Below are positions 33,177 through 41,583 of a DNA stretch of 48,776 nt, in pieces; within the stretch, counting starts at the first letter, position 1, and each line of letters starts with the position of its first letter. This DNA comes from an uncultured Duganella sp. (GTDB taxonomy: Bacteria; Pseudomonadota; Gammaproteobacteria; Burkholderiales; Burkholderiaceae), in assembly GCA_946482335.1 (NCBI GenBank), contig CAMLRG010000013.1, forward strand, positions 1 to 48,776, read 5' to 3'. The position numbers and the translations under genes were made by a program. Below the pieces are notes generated by a model. The model had not been told where the DNA came from. It made no database searches and saw only the letters and a list, made by a program, of their open reading frames with translations.

Positions 33177-35179
33177 TGCAACTCCATTTCGAACGCATTG
33201 GCGGGAACGTCGTCGGCGCTGAACAGGTTGACGAACGGCGCGTCGGCCCAGGCATAGCGCACCTTGCTCGCAGCCGCTGTCGCGGCGCCCTTCAGCCGGA
33301 CGGTATCACCTTCGGTGGTGGCGTGCGCAAAGCGGCATGCGTTCTGTTCACACACCTCGAAGCCGATTGCCATGTCCGAGGAATAGGTCCGCAGCCCGCC
33401 ATTGGTGTCGGCAAAGCGGATCACGATATCCGGCCCGCTGCGGCTGGCCGCCACCGCCTGCGGCCCACCCGGCGACATCTTCTCGCCGTAGGCGACGACG
33501 CGGGCGGCGCGCGCCAGGCGCTCGCCGACAATCTTTTTCTGCGCTGGATGGATGTCGGAACGGTCGCCGAAATCGAAAGTCACCGCCAGTCCCGCATGGC
33601 GGTCGTTGCGTACCGCCGCCGTCTGCGCCTCGCGCAGCTCCGCCCATGCCGAGTAGCCCGGCTTGGTCGCCACCGAGCCGAACGAGGTCAATTGCGTGAC
33701 CAGGAAAGGCAGCTCGGGCTGGGCCAGGGCCTGGCGCCAGTCCGCGAACAGCAGCGGCAGCAATTGGCGGTATTCCTGGGCGGCCCCGGCGTTCGATTCG
33801 CCCTGGTACCACGCCACCGCCTTGAACTTGAACCCTTGCAGCGGCGCGATCATGCCGTTGTACAGCGTCACCAGGCCGGTCGGCGGCGCCCAGGGCGTCG
33901 TCGGCTGCGTTGCGTCCACGTGGGAACCGATCTGGTACTTCCAGCTTGCCGGCAGGGCGATCCTGGTGCCGTCTGCGCCACGCAGCACACGCTGGTCGGC
34001 CGCGCTGACCAGCCCACCGCCGTTGTCAACGTCCAGCACCCGCACCGCAATCACGTTCCTGCCCGGTTTGAGCACGCCCTTCGGCACGGCATAGTCGCGT
34101 CCCGACCACCAGTTGGTCAGCGCGCCGACCCGCACGCCATTGACCCAGGTCGTGTCGGCGGTGGCGATCTGCCCAAGCTGGAGGTGGGTGACCGCGGCGG
34201 CCTGCTGCGCGTTCAGCTCGACCGTCGTGCGGAACCAGGCGAAGCCGCGGTGCTTGCGGACCGACTCGATGCCGGAGTCGCTCCAGCGCCCGCCCAGCTC
34301 CATGCTCGGCCAACGGCTGTCGTCGAATCCCGGCGTCGCCCATGCGCGCTGCGAGCGCGCGGCGGGATCGGCCTTCACCCACCAGGCGTCCAGGCGCTTG
34401 TCCTCGGCACGCATGCCTGCCGCCACGTCCTTTCCATACACGGCGAGCACGTCCAGCGCCTCGCGGTAGGCCGGCAGAGTGCCCATCGATGCACCGCTGA
34501 TCCAGCTCTGGATGTTGCTGCCGCCCCAGCTGGCGTTGACGAAGCCGACCGGTATCTTGTACTGCTGCTGCAGCGCCCGGGCCATGTAGAAGCATGCCGC
34601 CGAGGCCTGCCCTGTGCTCTGCGGACCGATCACCTGCCACTTCGGCGCCGTCTGGAACTCGTCGGCCTGGACCACGGAACTATGCTGCACGATATTGGCA
34701 AAGCGCAGCTGGGGGTTGGCGGAATAGGCGATATCCATCGGCGCGTTGGTGGCATTGGCGACCGCCAGCTCCATGTTCGACTGGCCGCCGCACAGGAAGA
34801 CGTCGCCGACCATGATGTCGTTCAAGGTGCTGCTGCCGCCGTCCGCGCTGGCACTCAGCTTATACGGGCCGCCTGCATCCATGGCCGGCAATTGGGCGCG
34901 CCATTTTCCCGCGGCATCCGCCACGGCTTGCGCGGCTGCGCCGTTGAACTGGACGTTGACGGCCGCCCCGGCGGGCGCTTTGCCCCATACCGTGATCGGC
35001 TGCCCGCGTTGCAGGACTGCGTGATCGCTGAAAATCCCGGCAAAGGACAGGCCTTGCGTTGCGGCGCCGGCAACCGGACCGGCTGCCGTGGCGAGCACGC
35101 CCAAACCGGCGCAAAGCGCACGCCTGGCCAGGGCGCCCGGCCGCAGCCGGGCATATTGCGTTCTCATTGGCGATTTCAT
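33173..35179 (-). CDS. SGNH/sialate O-acetylesterase-family esterase, exported
   Basis: The 668-residue protein is of the sialate O-acetylesterase (SASA) family. It has an N-terminal beta domain (IFSDHAVLQRGQPITVWG) and an SGNH esterase with the nucleophile Ser134 in CGGQSNMEL and the catalytic Asp-His pair in SDIHPAQ (about residue 570). A galactose-binding-like beta insert (about 290-430, GFAWFRTTVEL, TTWVNGVRVG) lies within the esterase. Family members in plant-polysaccharide loci remove acetyl groups from hemicellulose side chains. The leader is twin-arginine-like (LARRALCAGLGVLATAAG). AGGGGG lies six bases before the ATG. It is placed 12 bases after GH27 and overlaps the deacetylase by four bases. 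Confidence 0.9.
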   Translation of the reverse strand: MKSPMRTQYARLRPGALARRALCAGLGVLATAAGPVAGAATQGLSFAGIFSDHAVLQRGQPITVWGKAPAGAAVNVQFNGAAAQAVADAAGKWRAQLPAMDAGGPYKLSASADGGSSTLNDIMVGDVFLCGGQSNMELAVANATNAPMDIAYSANPQLRFANIVQHSSVVQADEFQTAPKWQVIGPQSTGQASAACFYMARALQQQYKIPVGFVNASWGGSNIQSWISGASMGTLPAYREALDVLAVYGKDVAAGMRAEDKRLDAWWVKADPAARSQRAWATPGFDDSRWPSMELGGRWSDSGIESVRKHRGFAWFRTTVELNAQQAAAVTHLQLGQIATADTTWVNGVRVGALTNWWSGRDYAVPKGVLKPGRNVIAVRVLDVDNGGGLVSAADQRVLRGADGTRIALPASWKYQIGSHVDATQPTTPWAPPTGLVTLYNGMIAPLQGFKFKAVAWYQGESNAGAAQEYRQLLPLLFADWRQALAQPELPFLVTQLTSFGSVATKPGYSAWAELREAQTAAVRNDRHAGLAVTFDFGDRSDIHPAQKKIVGERLARAARVVAYGEKMSPGGPQAVAASRSGPDIVIRFADTNGGLRTYSSDMAIGFEVCEQNACRFAHATTEGDTVRLKGAATAAASKVRYAWADAPFVNLFSADDVPANAFEMELQ

Positions 35180-35191
35180 TTCATCCCCCTA

Positions 35192-36556
35192 TCACGCAGC
35201 CAGTCGCAGGAAGGCCGAGGCGTGCGGCGCCAGGGTCTGGCGGATGCTGCCGCGCACCTGGCCGAGATCCTTGCGCTGCCACAGGTCGCGCATGGCCACG
35301 CTGGTATTGCCAAGATCCAGGCGCGACAGGTCGAACACGATCTCCGCCGGGGCATCTTCGGTATTGAACAGCGCCAGGTAATGTGCGCGCGCGGTGCCGG
35401 GTACCCGTGCGCTCCAGATCCGGGTGCCCGGATCGGCGCGGTGCGGCCGGTTGCTGTGGCTTTTCTGGTTCACCGCCAGCACTTCCGGGTTGGTCAGCAA
35501 GGCCAGGGTCGGCGCATCCAGGTGGCGCAGGTCGCCGCCCATGATCAGCGGCGAGCGCGCGATGCTCCACAGCGTCATCAGCGTCTGCTGTTCGTCCGGC
35601 GTGAACTTGGTGTCGCGCGCGCCCATCGCCAGGCGGCCGAGCGGCAGCATGTCGGCATCGGGCCAGGCATTGGCCGCCATCGTGGGATTCCAGTTTTCCA
35701 GGCGCAGGAACTGCTCTTTCAGCAATTTCCATTCGTCCCAGAAGTCGTCCGAGATACGCCACATCTGGGCGTAATGCGGCACGTGGAGCGCCCATTTGAG
35801 ATCCATTTCGCCGGGCGACAGGCTGAGCGTGATGGCGCGCCCCGATGCCTGGATGGCCTTGTGCGCGGCTTCGACTTCGGGCCAGTTGTGGTGATAGGGC
35901 CGCGACATGTCATCCATCTTGACGAAATCGACGCCCCACGAAGCGTACAGCTTGAAGATCGAATCGTAGTATTCCTGCGCACCCGGCTTGCTCATGTCGA
36001 TGCCGTACATGTCGCCATTCCACTCGCAGATGGATTTGGTGTCGGCGATATCCTGGGCATGCCAGCGCGTACCCAGGATCGGCGTGTTCTTGCGCACCGC
36101 CTGGCGCGGAATGCCGCGCATGACATGGATGCCGAACTTCAGGCCCATGCGGTGCATCCGGTCGGCAAGGGCCTTGAATCCCCTGCCCTGCGCGGCCGAG
36201 GGGAAGCGGTTCGGCGCCGGCAGCAGGCGGCCGTATTCGTCCATCGTCAATTCGGCATCCTTGCGGTATTCATAGCCGGTGGCGTTGGCCTCGTACCACT
36301 GGATGTCGACCGTGAAGATGTCATAACCCGAAGGCAGCAGCTTTTGCACCATGATGCTGGCATTTTCCAGTGCCTGGGCTTCGGTGATGGTGGTGGCGAA
36401 CGAGTTCCAGCTGTTCCAGCCCATGGGCGGCGTGGGCGCCAGCTGCTTGCGGCGCGCGGCCCCGTTCGCCGCCGCGAACGCCGCGCCAGGCAGCGCCGCC
36501 GCGGCGGCAGCCGCCATGGAAGCGGAAAGAAGTCTTCGGCGTGGCAGGTCGATCAT
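35192..36556 (-). CDS. GH27 alpha-galactosidase, exported (Tat-like signal)
   Basis: The 454-residue enzyme has a twin-arginine signal (PRRRLLSASMAAAAAAALPG) and the GH27 opening PTPPMGWNSWNSF. The nucleophile is Asp215 in VDFVKMDDM and the acid/base is Asp271 in WRISDDFW. A late stretch, LWSIARSPLIMGGDL, is typical of the family, and a C-terminal beta domain completes it. It should cleave terminal alpha-galactose; some GH27 members act on beta-L-arabinopyranose, which would also suit hemicellulose. The ATG overlaps the GH39 stop (ATGA), so translation is coupled. Confidence 0.93.
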   Translation of the reverse strand: MIDLPRRRLLSASMAAAAAAALPGAAFAAANGAARRKQLAPTPPMGWNSWNSFATTITEAQALENASIMVQKLLPSGYDIFTVDIQWYEANATGYEYRKDAELTMDEYGRLLPAPNRFPSAAQGRGFKALADRMHRMGLKFGIHVMRGIPRQAVRKNTPILGTRWHAQDIADTKSICEWNGDMYGIDMSKPGAQEYYDSIFKLYASWGVDFVKMDDMSRPYHHNWPEVEAAHKAIQASGRAITLSLSPGEMDLKWALHVPHYAQMWRISDDFWDEWKLLKEQFLRLENWNPTMAANAWPDADMLPLGRLAMGARDTKFTPDEQQTLMTLWSIARSPLIMGGDLRHLDAPTLALLTNPEVLAVNQKSHSNRPHRADPGTRIWSARVPGTARAHYLALFNTEDAPAEIVFDLSRLDLGNTSVAMRDLWQRKDLGQVRGSIRQTLAPHASAFLRLAA

Positions 36557-38148
36557 GGCTTGGCCCCTCCAGCCAGCGGCTCCAGGGTCACCAGTACCGC
36601 GTCATTGCTGCGCATCGGCAGCTGGTAACTGAAGGTGCCCGATTTGCCGACGGTGACCACGCGGTCCGTCTCGGGGGCATCCTTGGTCAGTTCCTGCAGC
36701 TGGTCCACCTGCGCCGGCGTCAGCTTGTCGGGCGCGCCCATCTCCAGGTAAGCGGTATAGGCATCATTGGCCTTGAAACCGGTACGGCGCACCTGCAAGC
36801 GGTATTTGCCGGCCTGCGCATTGCGGAACTGCACGGCGACCGGTGCCGATGGCGTGGCCGCGAACACGCGGCTGAAGAAGGAACGGTTGCTGACCGGCAT
36901 ATGCGGCAGCTGGAAGTCCCACACCACGGCGCGCATCGCCTTGCCGTCGGTGGCCGCCATGACCTGGCCATCCTTGACCGGGATTTCCTTGCCGCTCAGG
37001 GCGTGCAGGTACTTATAGGCGAAATAGGCGCTCTTGCGGATGCCCTGCGGGTTCATCATGCCGAAGCCGCCGTCGAACGGCTTGGTTTGCGGACCCGGCT
37101 CCTCGAACAGGTCGGTATAGGTCCAGTAGCTCATGCCCTGCACCAGGCCCTTGGTACCCTGCAGCTTGCTCAGGATGTAGGCGGCATTGATGTAGGAGTC
37201 GTGCACCTTGTCGCGCGGATTGTAGCTGGAGCTCCATTCGGTGAAGTACAGCGGCAGCTTCGGGAACTTCGACGCGGCGATCTGCTCGCGCACGCGGCGC
37301 ACGTCGCCGATGATGGCGTCCGGCGAAGGCGAAAGCTTGGTGTCTTCCACGCCCTTCTCGTCGAGGAAGCCGTGGTCCACGCCATAGGTGTGGGTGGTGA
37401 CGAAATCGACCCCGGCACCGCTCTTGGCAACGTGGTCGAGGAATTCCGGCACCCAGGCCGCGCCGGCCGTCGACGGGCCGCCCACGCGCAGGGCCGGATC
37501 GATCGCCTTGATCGCTTTCGCGGAAACGTCGTACAGCTCGAAATAAGCCTTCTGGTCGGCGCGCTCCCAGAAGCCGTCCAGGTTGGGTTCGTTCCACACT
37601 TCGAAGAACCAGGTCCGCACCTCTTCCTCGCCGTAGCGCTGGCGCAGGTGCTGGACGAAGGCCGTGACCAGCTCGCGCCAGCCATTCAGCTCGGGATGCG
37701 AGGTATTGCCCTCCCAGTAGAAGATCTTGGCGTTCGAGGTGGCCAGTGCCTTGGGCGTGAAGCCCAGCTCGACGAACGGCTTGATCTTGCGTGCCAGGAG
37801 GTCGTCGTACAGCTTGTCGATGCCGGTCCAGTCGTAGACCAGCTTGCCGTTTTCCTTCTTCACGGTTTGCAGCACGTCGTGGAAGATGGCGTGGAAGCGG
37901 ATGTAGCGGAAGCCGGTTTCGTCGACCAGGGTCTTCAACTGCGCCATGCTGTCGTCGCGCCGCAGCGTACCCGGGTAGTCGGCACCGACCGACAAGTCGA
38001 AGAAGCGGTCCAGGGGCTGCTGCGCGCTGGCCGCGTCCAGCACCACCTGGCGCGCAGCCGCTTTGGCCGGCGTTGCCGCCATGGCGGCCGTGGTTGACAA
38101 GGTGGCCGCGCCCAGGGCTGCGAGACAGATGCGTTGCAGGTGATTCAT
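36553..38148 (-). CDS. GH39 beta-xylosidase, exported
   Basis: The 531-residue protein has a signal peptide ending TTAAMAA. Its GH39 barrel carries the acid/base Glu187 in FFEVWNEPNL and the nucleophile Glu304 in LYFTEWSSSY. The stretches RYIRFHAIFHD and VDFVTTHTYG are also typical, and a C-terminal beta domain completes it. Bacterial GH39 enzymes are mostly beta-xylosidases. It is the first gene of the six-gene minus-strand operon (GH39, GH27, SGNH esterase, deacetylase, GH97, GH31). AGGAGTAAGGA precedes the ATG. The predicted start of transcription from promoter D is near 38233, giving a leader of about 85 bases. Confidence 0.92.
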   Translation of the reverse strand: MNHLQRICLAALGAATLSTTAAMAATPAKAAARQVVLDAASAQQPLDRFFDLSVGADYPGTLRRDDSMAQLKTLVDETGFRYIRFHAIFHDVLQTVKKENGKLVYDWTGIDKLYDDLLARKIKPFVELGFTPKALATSNAKIFYWEGNTSHPELNGWRELVTAFVQHLRQRYGEEEVRTWFFEVWNEPNLDGFWERADQKAYFELYDVSAKAIKAIDPALRVGGPSTAGAAWVPEFLDHVAKSGAGVDFVTTHTYGVDHGFLDEKGVEDTKLSPSPDAIIGDVRRVREQIAASKFPKLPLYFTEWSSSYNPRDKVHDSYINAAYILSKLQGTKGLVQGMSYWTYTDLFEEPGPQTKPFDGGFGMMNPQGIRKSAYFAYKYLHALSGKEIPVKDGQVMAATDGKAMRAVVWDFQLPHMPVSNRSFFSRVFAATPSAPVAVQFRNAQAGKYRLQVRRTGFKANDAYTAYLEMGAPDKLTPAQVDQLQELTKDAPETDRVVTVGKSGTFSYQLPMRSNDAVLVTLEPLAGGAKP

Positions 38149-38239
38149 TCTTCCTTACTCCTGTTTTTTCACTTGTGGAGCGAAGGATGCTATCACCGGG
38201 AAATTGCCGTGGGTACGGCTGGAGCGCCGCTTGGTCTAA

Positions 38240-38297
38240 ATCATTCCCCTTCTCGGTGATTTTCATAATTGCGGCGTCCCTGCCGCTCTGCAAAGAT
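38240..38297. promoter_or_regulatory. boxed bidirectional promoter D (esterase operon / GH39 operon)
   Basis: The box lies on the minus strand (38272-38253) as GCAATTATGAAAATCACCGA. Toward the plus strand, -35 TTGCGG, 17 bases and -10 AAAGAT (38292-38297) precede the esterase ATG by 34 bases. Toward the minus strand, -35 TTATGA, 17 bases and -10 AATGAT (38245-38240) precede the GH39 ATG by 91 bases. This is the clearest case in which both directions serve genes of the same pathway. Confidence 0.7.
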
Positions 38298-38331
38298 GGG
38301 CAGGTTTAACAATCTTCGGAGAATGCGACAC

Positions 38332-39231
38332 ATGCGATCATGGATCCTGGCCTTGCTGTTCCTTGCCGCCAACAGCGCCCTGGCGCAAAGCAGCATCATG
38401 CCGCTGTGGCCGGAAGGGGTGCCCAATGCGCGCCCGCAGGCCGGCGCGGAGCACACCGACGGTGAGCGGATCAGCAATGTCAGCCAGCCGACCCTGGCGC
38501 TTTACCCGGCCGCGGTCGACCGCCCGTCCGGCAGCGCCGTGATCATCTGCCCTGGCGGCGGCTACCGCTTCTTGTCCAATACAAGGGAGGGCCAGCAGTA
38601 TGCCCAGTGGCTGTCCTCGCTCGGCATCACCGCCTTCGTGCTGAAATACCGCCTGGGCGACTTCGGCCATCCGGCGCCGCTGCAGGATGTGCTGCGCGCG
38701 ATCCGCCTGGTGCGTTCGCAGGCGGCCAGCTACGGCATCGCACCGGACCGCATCGGCGTCATGGGCAGTTCGGCCGGCGGCCACCTGGCCGCCAGCGCGT
38801 CCACCCTGTTCAACCATCCTGCCGGGCGCACCGGCGACGCGCTCGACGCGGTCAGCGCGCGCCCGGATTTCGCGCTGCTGATGTACCCCGTGATCACCAT
38901 GGAATCGCCCACCGCCCACATGGGCTCGCGCGAAGCGCTGATCGGCGCCAATCCGCCGCCGGCGCTGGTGCAACTGATGTCGCTGGAAAAGCAGGTCAGC
39001 GCGGCCACCCCGCCGACCTTGCTGGTCCACTCGCAGGACGATGGCCTCGTCCCGGTCGACAACAGCATCCTGTATTTCCAGGCGCTGACCCGGGCCAAGG
39101 TGCCGGCCGAAATGCTGGTGTTCGAACGCGGCGGCCATGGCATGGCCATGCGCCGCGGGAACGGCACCGCTTCCAACTGGACGGCGCGCGCCGAAGAATG
39201 GCTGCGCGACCGCAAGCTGATCCAACAATAA
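38332..39231 (+). CDS. alpha/beta-hydrolase esterase, probable acetyl-xylan/hemicellulose esterase
   Basis: The 299-residue exported protein has a signal peptide ending ANSALAQS and an alpha/beta-hydrolase core. The oxyanion-hole region is IICPGGGYRF. The nucleophile is Ser147 in GVMGSSAGGH, and Asp236 or Asp237 in HSQDDGLVP and His269 in RGGHGMAM complete the triad. This type is usually annotated as acetyl-xylan esterase or bifunctional esterase in plant-polysaccharide loci. The start at 38332 was chosen because it opens the signal peptide and has CGGAG ten bases upstream. Frames starting at 38269 would begin inside promoter D. GH31 follows after 12 bases. Confidence 0.88.
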   Translation: MRSWILALLFLAANSALAQSSIMPLWPEGVPNARPQAGAEHTDGERISNVSQPTLALYPAAVDRPSGSAVIICPGGGYRFLSNTREGQQYAQWLSSLGITAFVLKYRLGDFGHPAPLQDVLRAIRLVRSQAASYGIAPDRIGVMGSSAGGHLAASASTLFNHPAGRTGDALDAVSARPDFALLMYPVITMESPTAHMGSREALIGANPPPALVQLMSLEKQVSAATPPTLLVHSQDDGLVPVDNSILYFQALTRAKVPAEMLVFERGGHGMAMRRGNGTASNWTARAEEWLRDRKLIQQ

Positions 39232-39243
39232 AGAGGAGTTCAA

Positions 39244-41583
39244 ATGGCAATGCAATGCAAGCGCACGGTGCTGGCCGCAGCGGTTTCCCTGATCGGCCTG
39301 GGCGCCGCCCACGCGGCGCCGATCGCCACCCTTGACCGCAACGGCGCCTGGGTCGCCGTTGAAGCCTACGGCCCGAACGTGGTCCATGTCACCATTTCCA
39401 CCGACAAGACCGAAGTGCTGAAGGGGCCCGGCTACGGCATCCTGCCGAAAAATGCCGACAATTCCCCGTTCCGCCACAGCAGCGGCAACGATGGCGACAG
39501 CTTCGCCTCGGCCGCCATGACCGTGCGCGTGGCGCCGGCGCCGCAGCCGCGCGTGCCGACCCAGATGGAGAAATACTTCGCGCCGCAGCTGCCGCCGGTG
39601 GCGCTGCAGGTGCGCAACGCCAAGGGCGAGCTGGTGCTCGACATGACGGGCTGGGACATGGCGCCGCAAACCGTGAACGGCGAAAAGACTTACCAGGCCA
39701 GCGCCAATTTCAGCGCCCCGGCGGACGAGCACTATTACGGCATGGGCCAGAACCAGGAGTCGACCGGCCCGCTCGACCTGCGCGGCCGCGTGCTCGACTG
39801 CAAGCACTGGTATGACGCGCCGGCCGGCGAGTCGGTCTGCGTGCCGTTCATGGTGTCCTCCAAAGGCTATGGCATCGTGTGGGACAACCCTTCGGCCACC
39901 CGCTTCATCGCCGGCGTCAATGGCCGCACCGCCTTCCAGTCGAACGTGGGCGAGCGGGTCAGCTTCTTCGTCATCACCGGCAGCACGCCGGAAGAAATCT
40001 ACTCCGGCTATGCGCGCGTGACCGGCAAGACGCCGATCCCGCCCAAGGCCGCCTTCGGCCTGATCCAGTCCAAGGCGCGCTATGAAAGCCAGCAGGAAGT
40101 GCTGCGCGTGGCCAATACCTACCGCCAGAAAAAGTACCCGCTCGACATCATGGTGGTCGACTGGTTCCACTGGACCCGCATGGGCCAGCTGGACATCGAC
40201 CCGGCGCAATTCCCGACTCCCGCCGCCATGAACAAGCAGCTGCACGACATGGGCATGCAGTCGATCATCTCGGTATGGCCGCGTTTCGAAACCGCGGGCC
40301 GCTACTTCAACGAACTCGATGCCAAAGGCTTCTTCCTGAAGGACAAGGACGGCAAGACCGTCGATGGCCTGCCTTTCCGTTCCGACCGTGTCGGCGCCCT
40401 GATCGATTCCACCAATCCCGAGGCCAGGAAGTGGTTCTGGGAGCGCGTGCGCGACAATGTCCTGTCGCAAGGCTTCGATTACCCGTGGCTGGACGAAACC
40501 GAGCCGGACCTGGTACCGGACGGCTACTTCTACTCGATCGGCTCCGGCGACCGCTACCGTAACCTGTTCCCGCTGGTGCACGTGGAAGGGTTCCAGCAAG
40601 GCATGCGGGCATGGAAACCAAACAAGCGTGTCCTGATCCTGTCGCGCGCGGCCTACCTCGGTTCGCAGCGCACCGGCGCCCTGTTCTGGTCTTCCGACAT
40701 CCATCCCACCTGGGAAGCGCTGGCACGCCAGGTGCCGACCGGCTTGAACATGACGGCATCCGGCATTGCCTACTGGGGCAACGATATCGGTGGCTGGCAA
40801 TGGCTGCCGCAAAGCACCAAGGCCACCAAACAGCCGCTGGTCGATCCAAAGGGTGCCGAGGCCACCATCGGCCAGAACCACGATTACCCCGAGCTGCATA
40901 CGCGCTGGTTCCAGTACGGCACCTTCCTGCCGACGCTGCGCCTGCACGGCGACCGCAAGCACGCCGACATCTGGTCCTTCGGCCAGCATGCCGAAGGCAT
41001 CATGGCGCGCTTCAACAAGCTGCGCTACCAGCTGATCCCTTACATCTACAGCCAGGCCAAGAAGACCTGGGACAGCGGCGCCCCATTCATGCGCCCGCTG
41101 TGGATGGACTTCCCGAACGACCCGCAGGTGGCCAATATCGGCACCCAGTACATGTTCGGCCCGGCCTTCCTGGTGGCCCCGGTCACCGAACAGGGCCAGA
41201 CCGAGAAGGATGTCTACCTGCCTGCCGGCAGCGACTGGTACAACTTCTGGACCAATGAAAAGCTGGCCGGCGGCCGCTGGGTCAAGGTGGCTGCGCCGAT
41301 CGACCAGATCCCGGTCTTCGTGCGCGCCGGCTCCATCCTGCCGCTGGGCGCGGACATCCAGTCCACCGCCACCAAACAGGCGCTGGCCGAGATCCGCGTC
41401 TATCCGGGCAAGTCGGGCGAGTTCGCGCTGTACGACGACGATGGCGTGTCCTACGACTACGAAAAAGGCAAAGCCAGCCTGGCGACCCTGAAGTGGGACG
41501 ACGCGGCCGGCCGCCTGGCCGTATCGGGCGACAGCGAGCTGGCGCGCAAGGCGCCGGCGCTGACCAAGGTCGTGGGCAAATGA
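39244..41583 (+). CDS. GH31 alpha-glycosidase, probable alpha-xylosidase, exported
   Basis: The 779-residue protein has a signal peptide ending GAAHAAP, an N-terminal beta domain and a GH31 barrel. The nucleophile is Asp417 in YPWLDETEPD and the acid/base is Asp485 in LFWSSDIH. C-terminal beta domains include VYLPAGSDWYNFWTNEK. The DETEPD form of the nucleophile loop is common in bacterial alpha-xylosidases. Unlike the GH31 at 27508-30438, it has no PA14 domain, so the two may act on different side chains. GAGGAG precedes the ATG. The GH43 start overlaps its stop as ATGA. Confidence 0.92.
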   Translation: MAMQCKRTVLAAAVSLIGLGAAHAAPIATLDRNGAWVAVEAYGPNVVHVTISTDKTEVLKGPGYGILPKNADNSPFRHSSGNDGDSFASAAMTVRVAPAPQPRVPTQMEKYFAPQLPPVALQVRNAKGELVLDMTGWDMAPQTVNGEKTYQASANFSAPADEHYYGMGQNQESTGPLDLRGRVLDCKHWYDAPAGESVCVPFMVSSKGYGIVWDNPSATRFIAGVNGRTAFQSNVGERVSFFVITGSTPEEIYSGYARVTGKTPIPPKAAFGLIQSKARYESQQEVLRVANTYRQKKYPLDIMVVDWFHWTRMGQLDIDPAQFPTPAAMNKQLHDMGMQSIISVWPRFETAGRYFNELDAKGFFLKDKDGKTVDGLPFRSDRVGALIDSTNPEARKWFWERVRDNVLSQGFDYPWLDETEPDLVPDGYFYSIGSGDRYRNLFPLVHVEGFQQGMRAWKPNKRVLILSRAAYLGSQRTGALFWSSDIHPTWEALARQVPTGLNMTASGIAYWGNDIGGWQWLPQSTKATKQPLVDPKGAEATIGQNHDYPELHTRWFQYGTFLPTLRLHGDRKHADIWSFGQHAEGIMARFNKLRYQLIPYIYSQAKKTWDSGAPFMRPLWMDFPNDPQVANIGTQYMFGPAFLVAPVTEQGQTEKDVYLPAGSDWYNFWTNEKLAGGRWVKVAAPIDQIPVFVRAGSILPLGADIQSTATKQALAEIRVYPGKSGEFALYDDDGVSYDYEKGKASLATLKWDDAAGRLAVSGDSELARKAPALTKVVGK

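Noticed and set aside
33176..36628. Plus-strand open frame of 1150 codons
   Set aside because: It mirrors the SGNH esterase and GH27 genes, which have intact catalytic motifs on the minus strand. The antisense product is His/Arg/Gln-rich and featureless.
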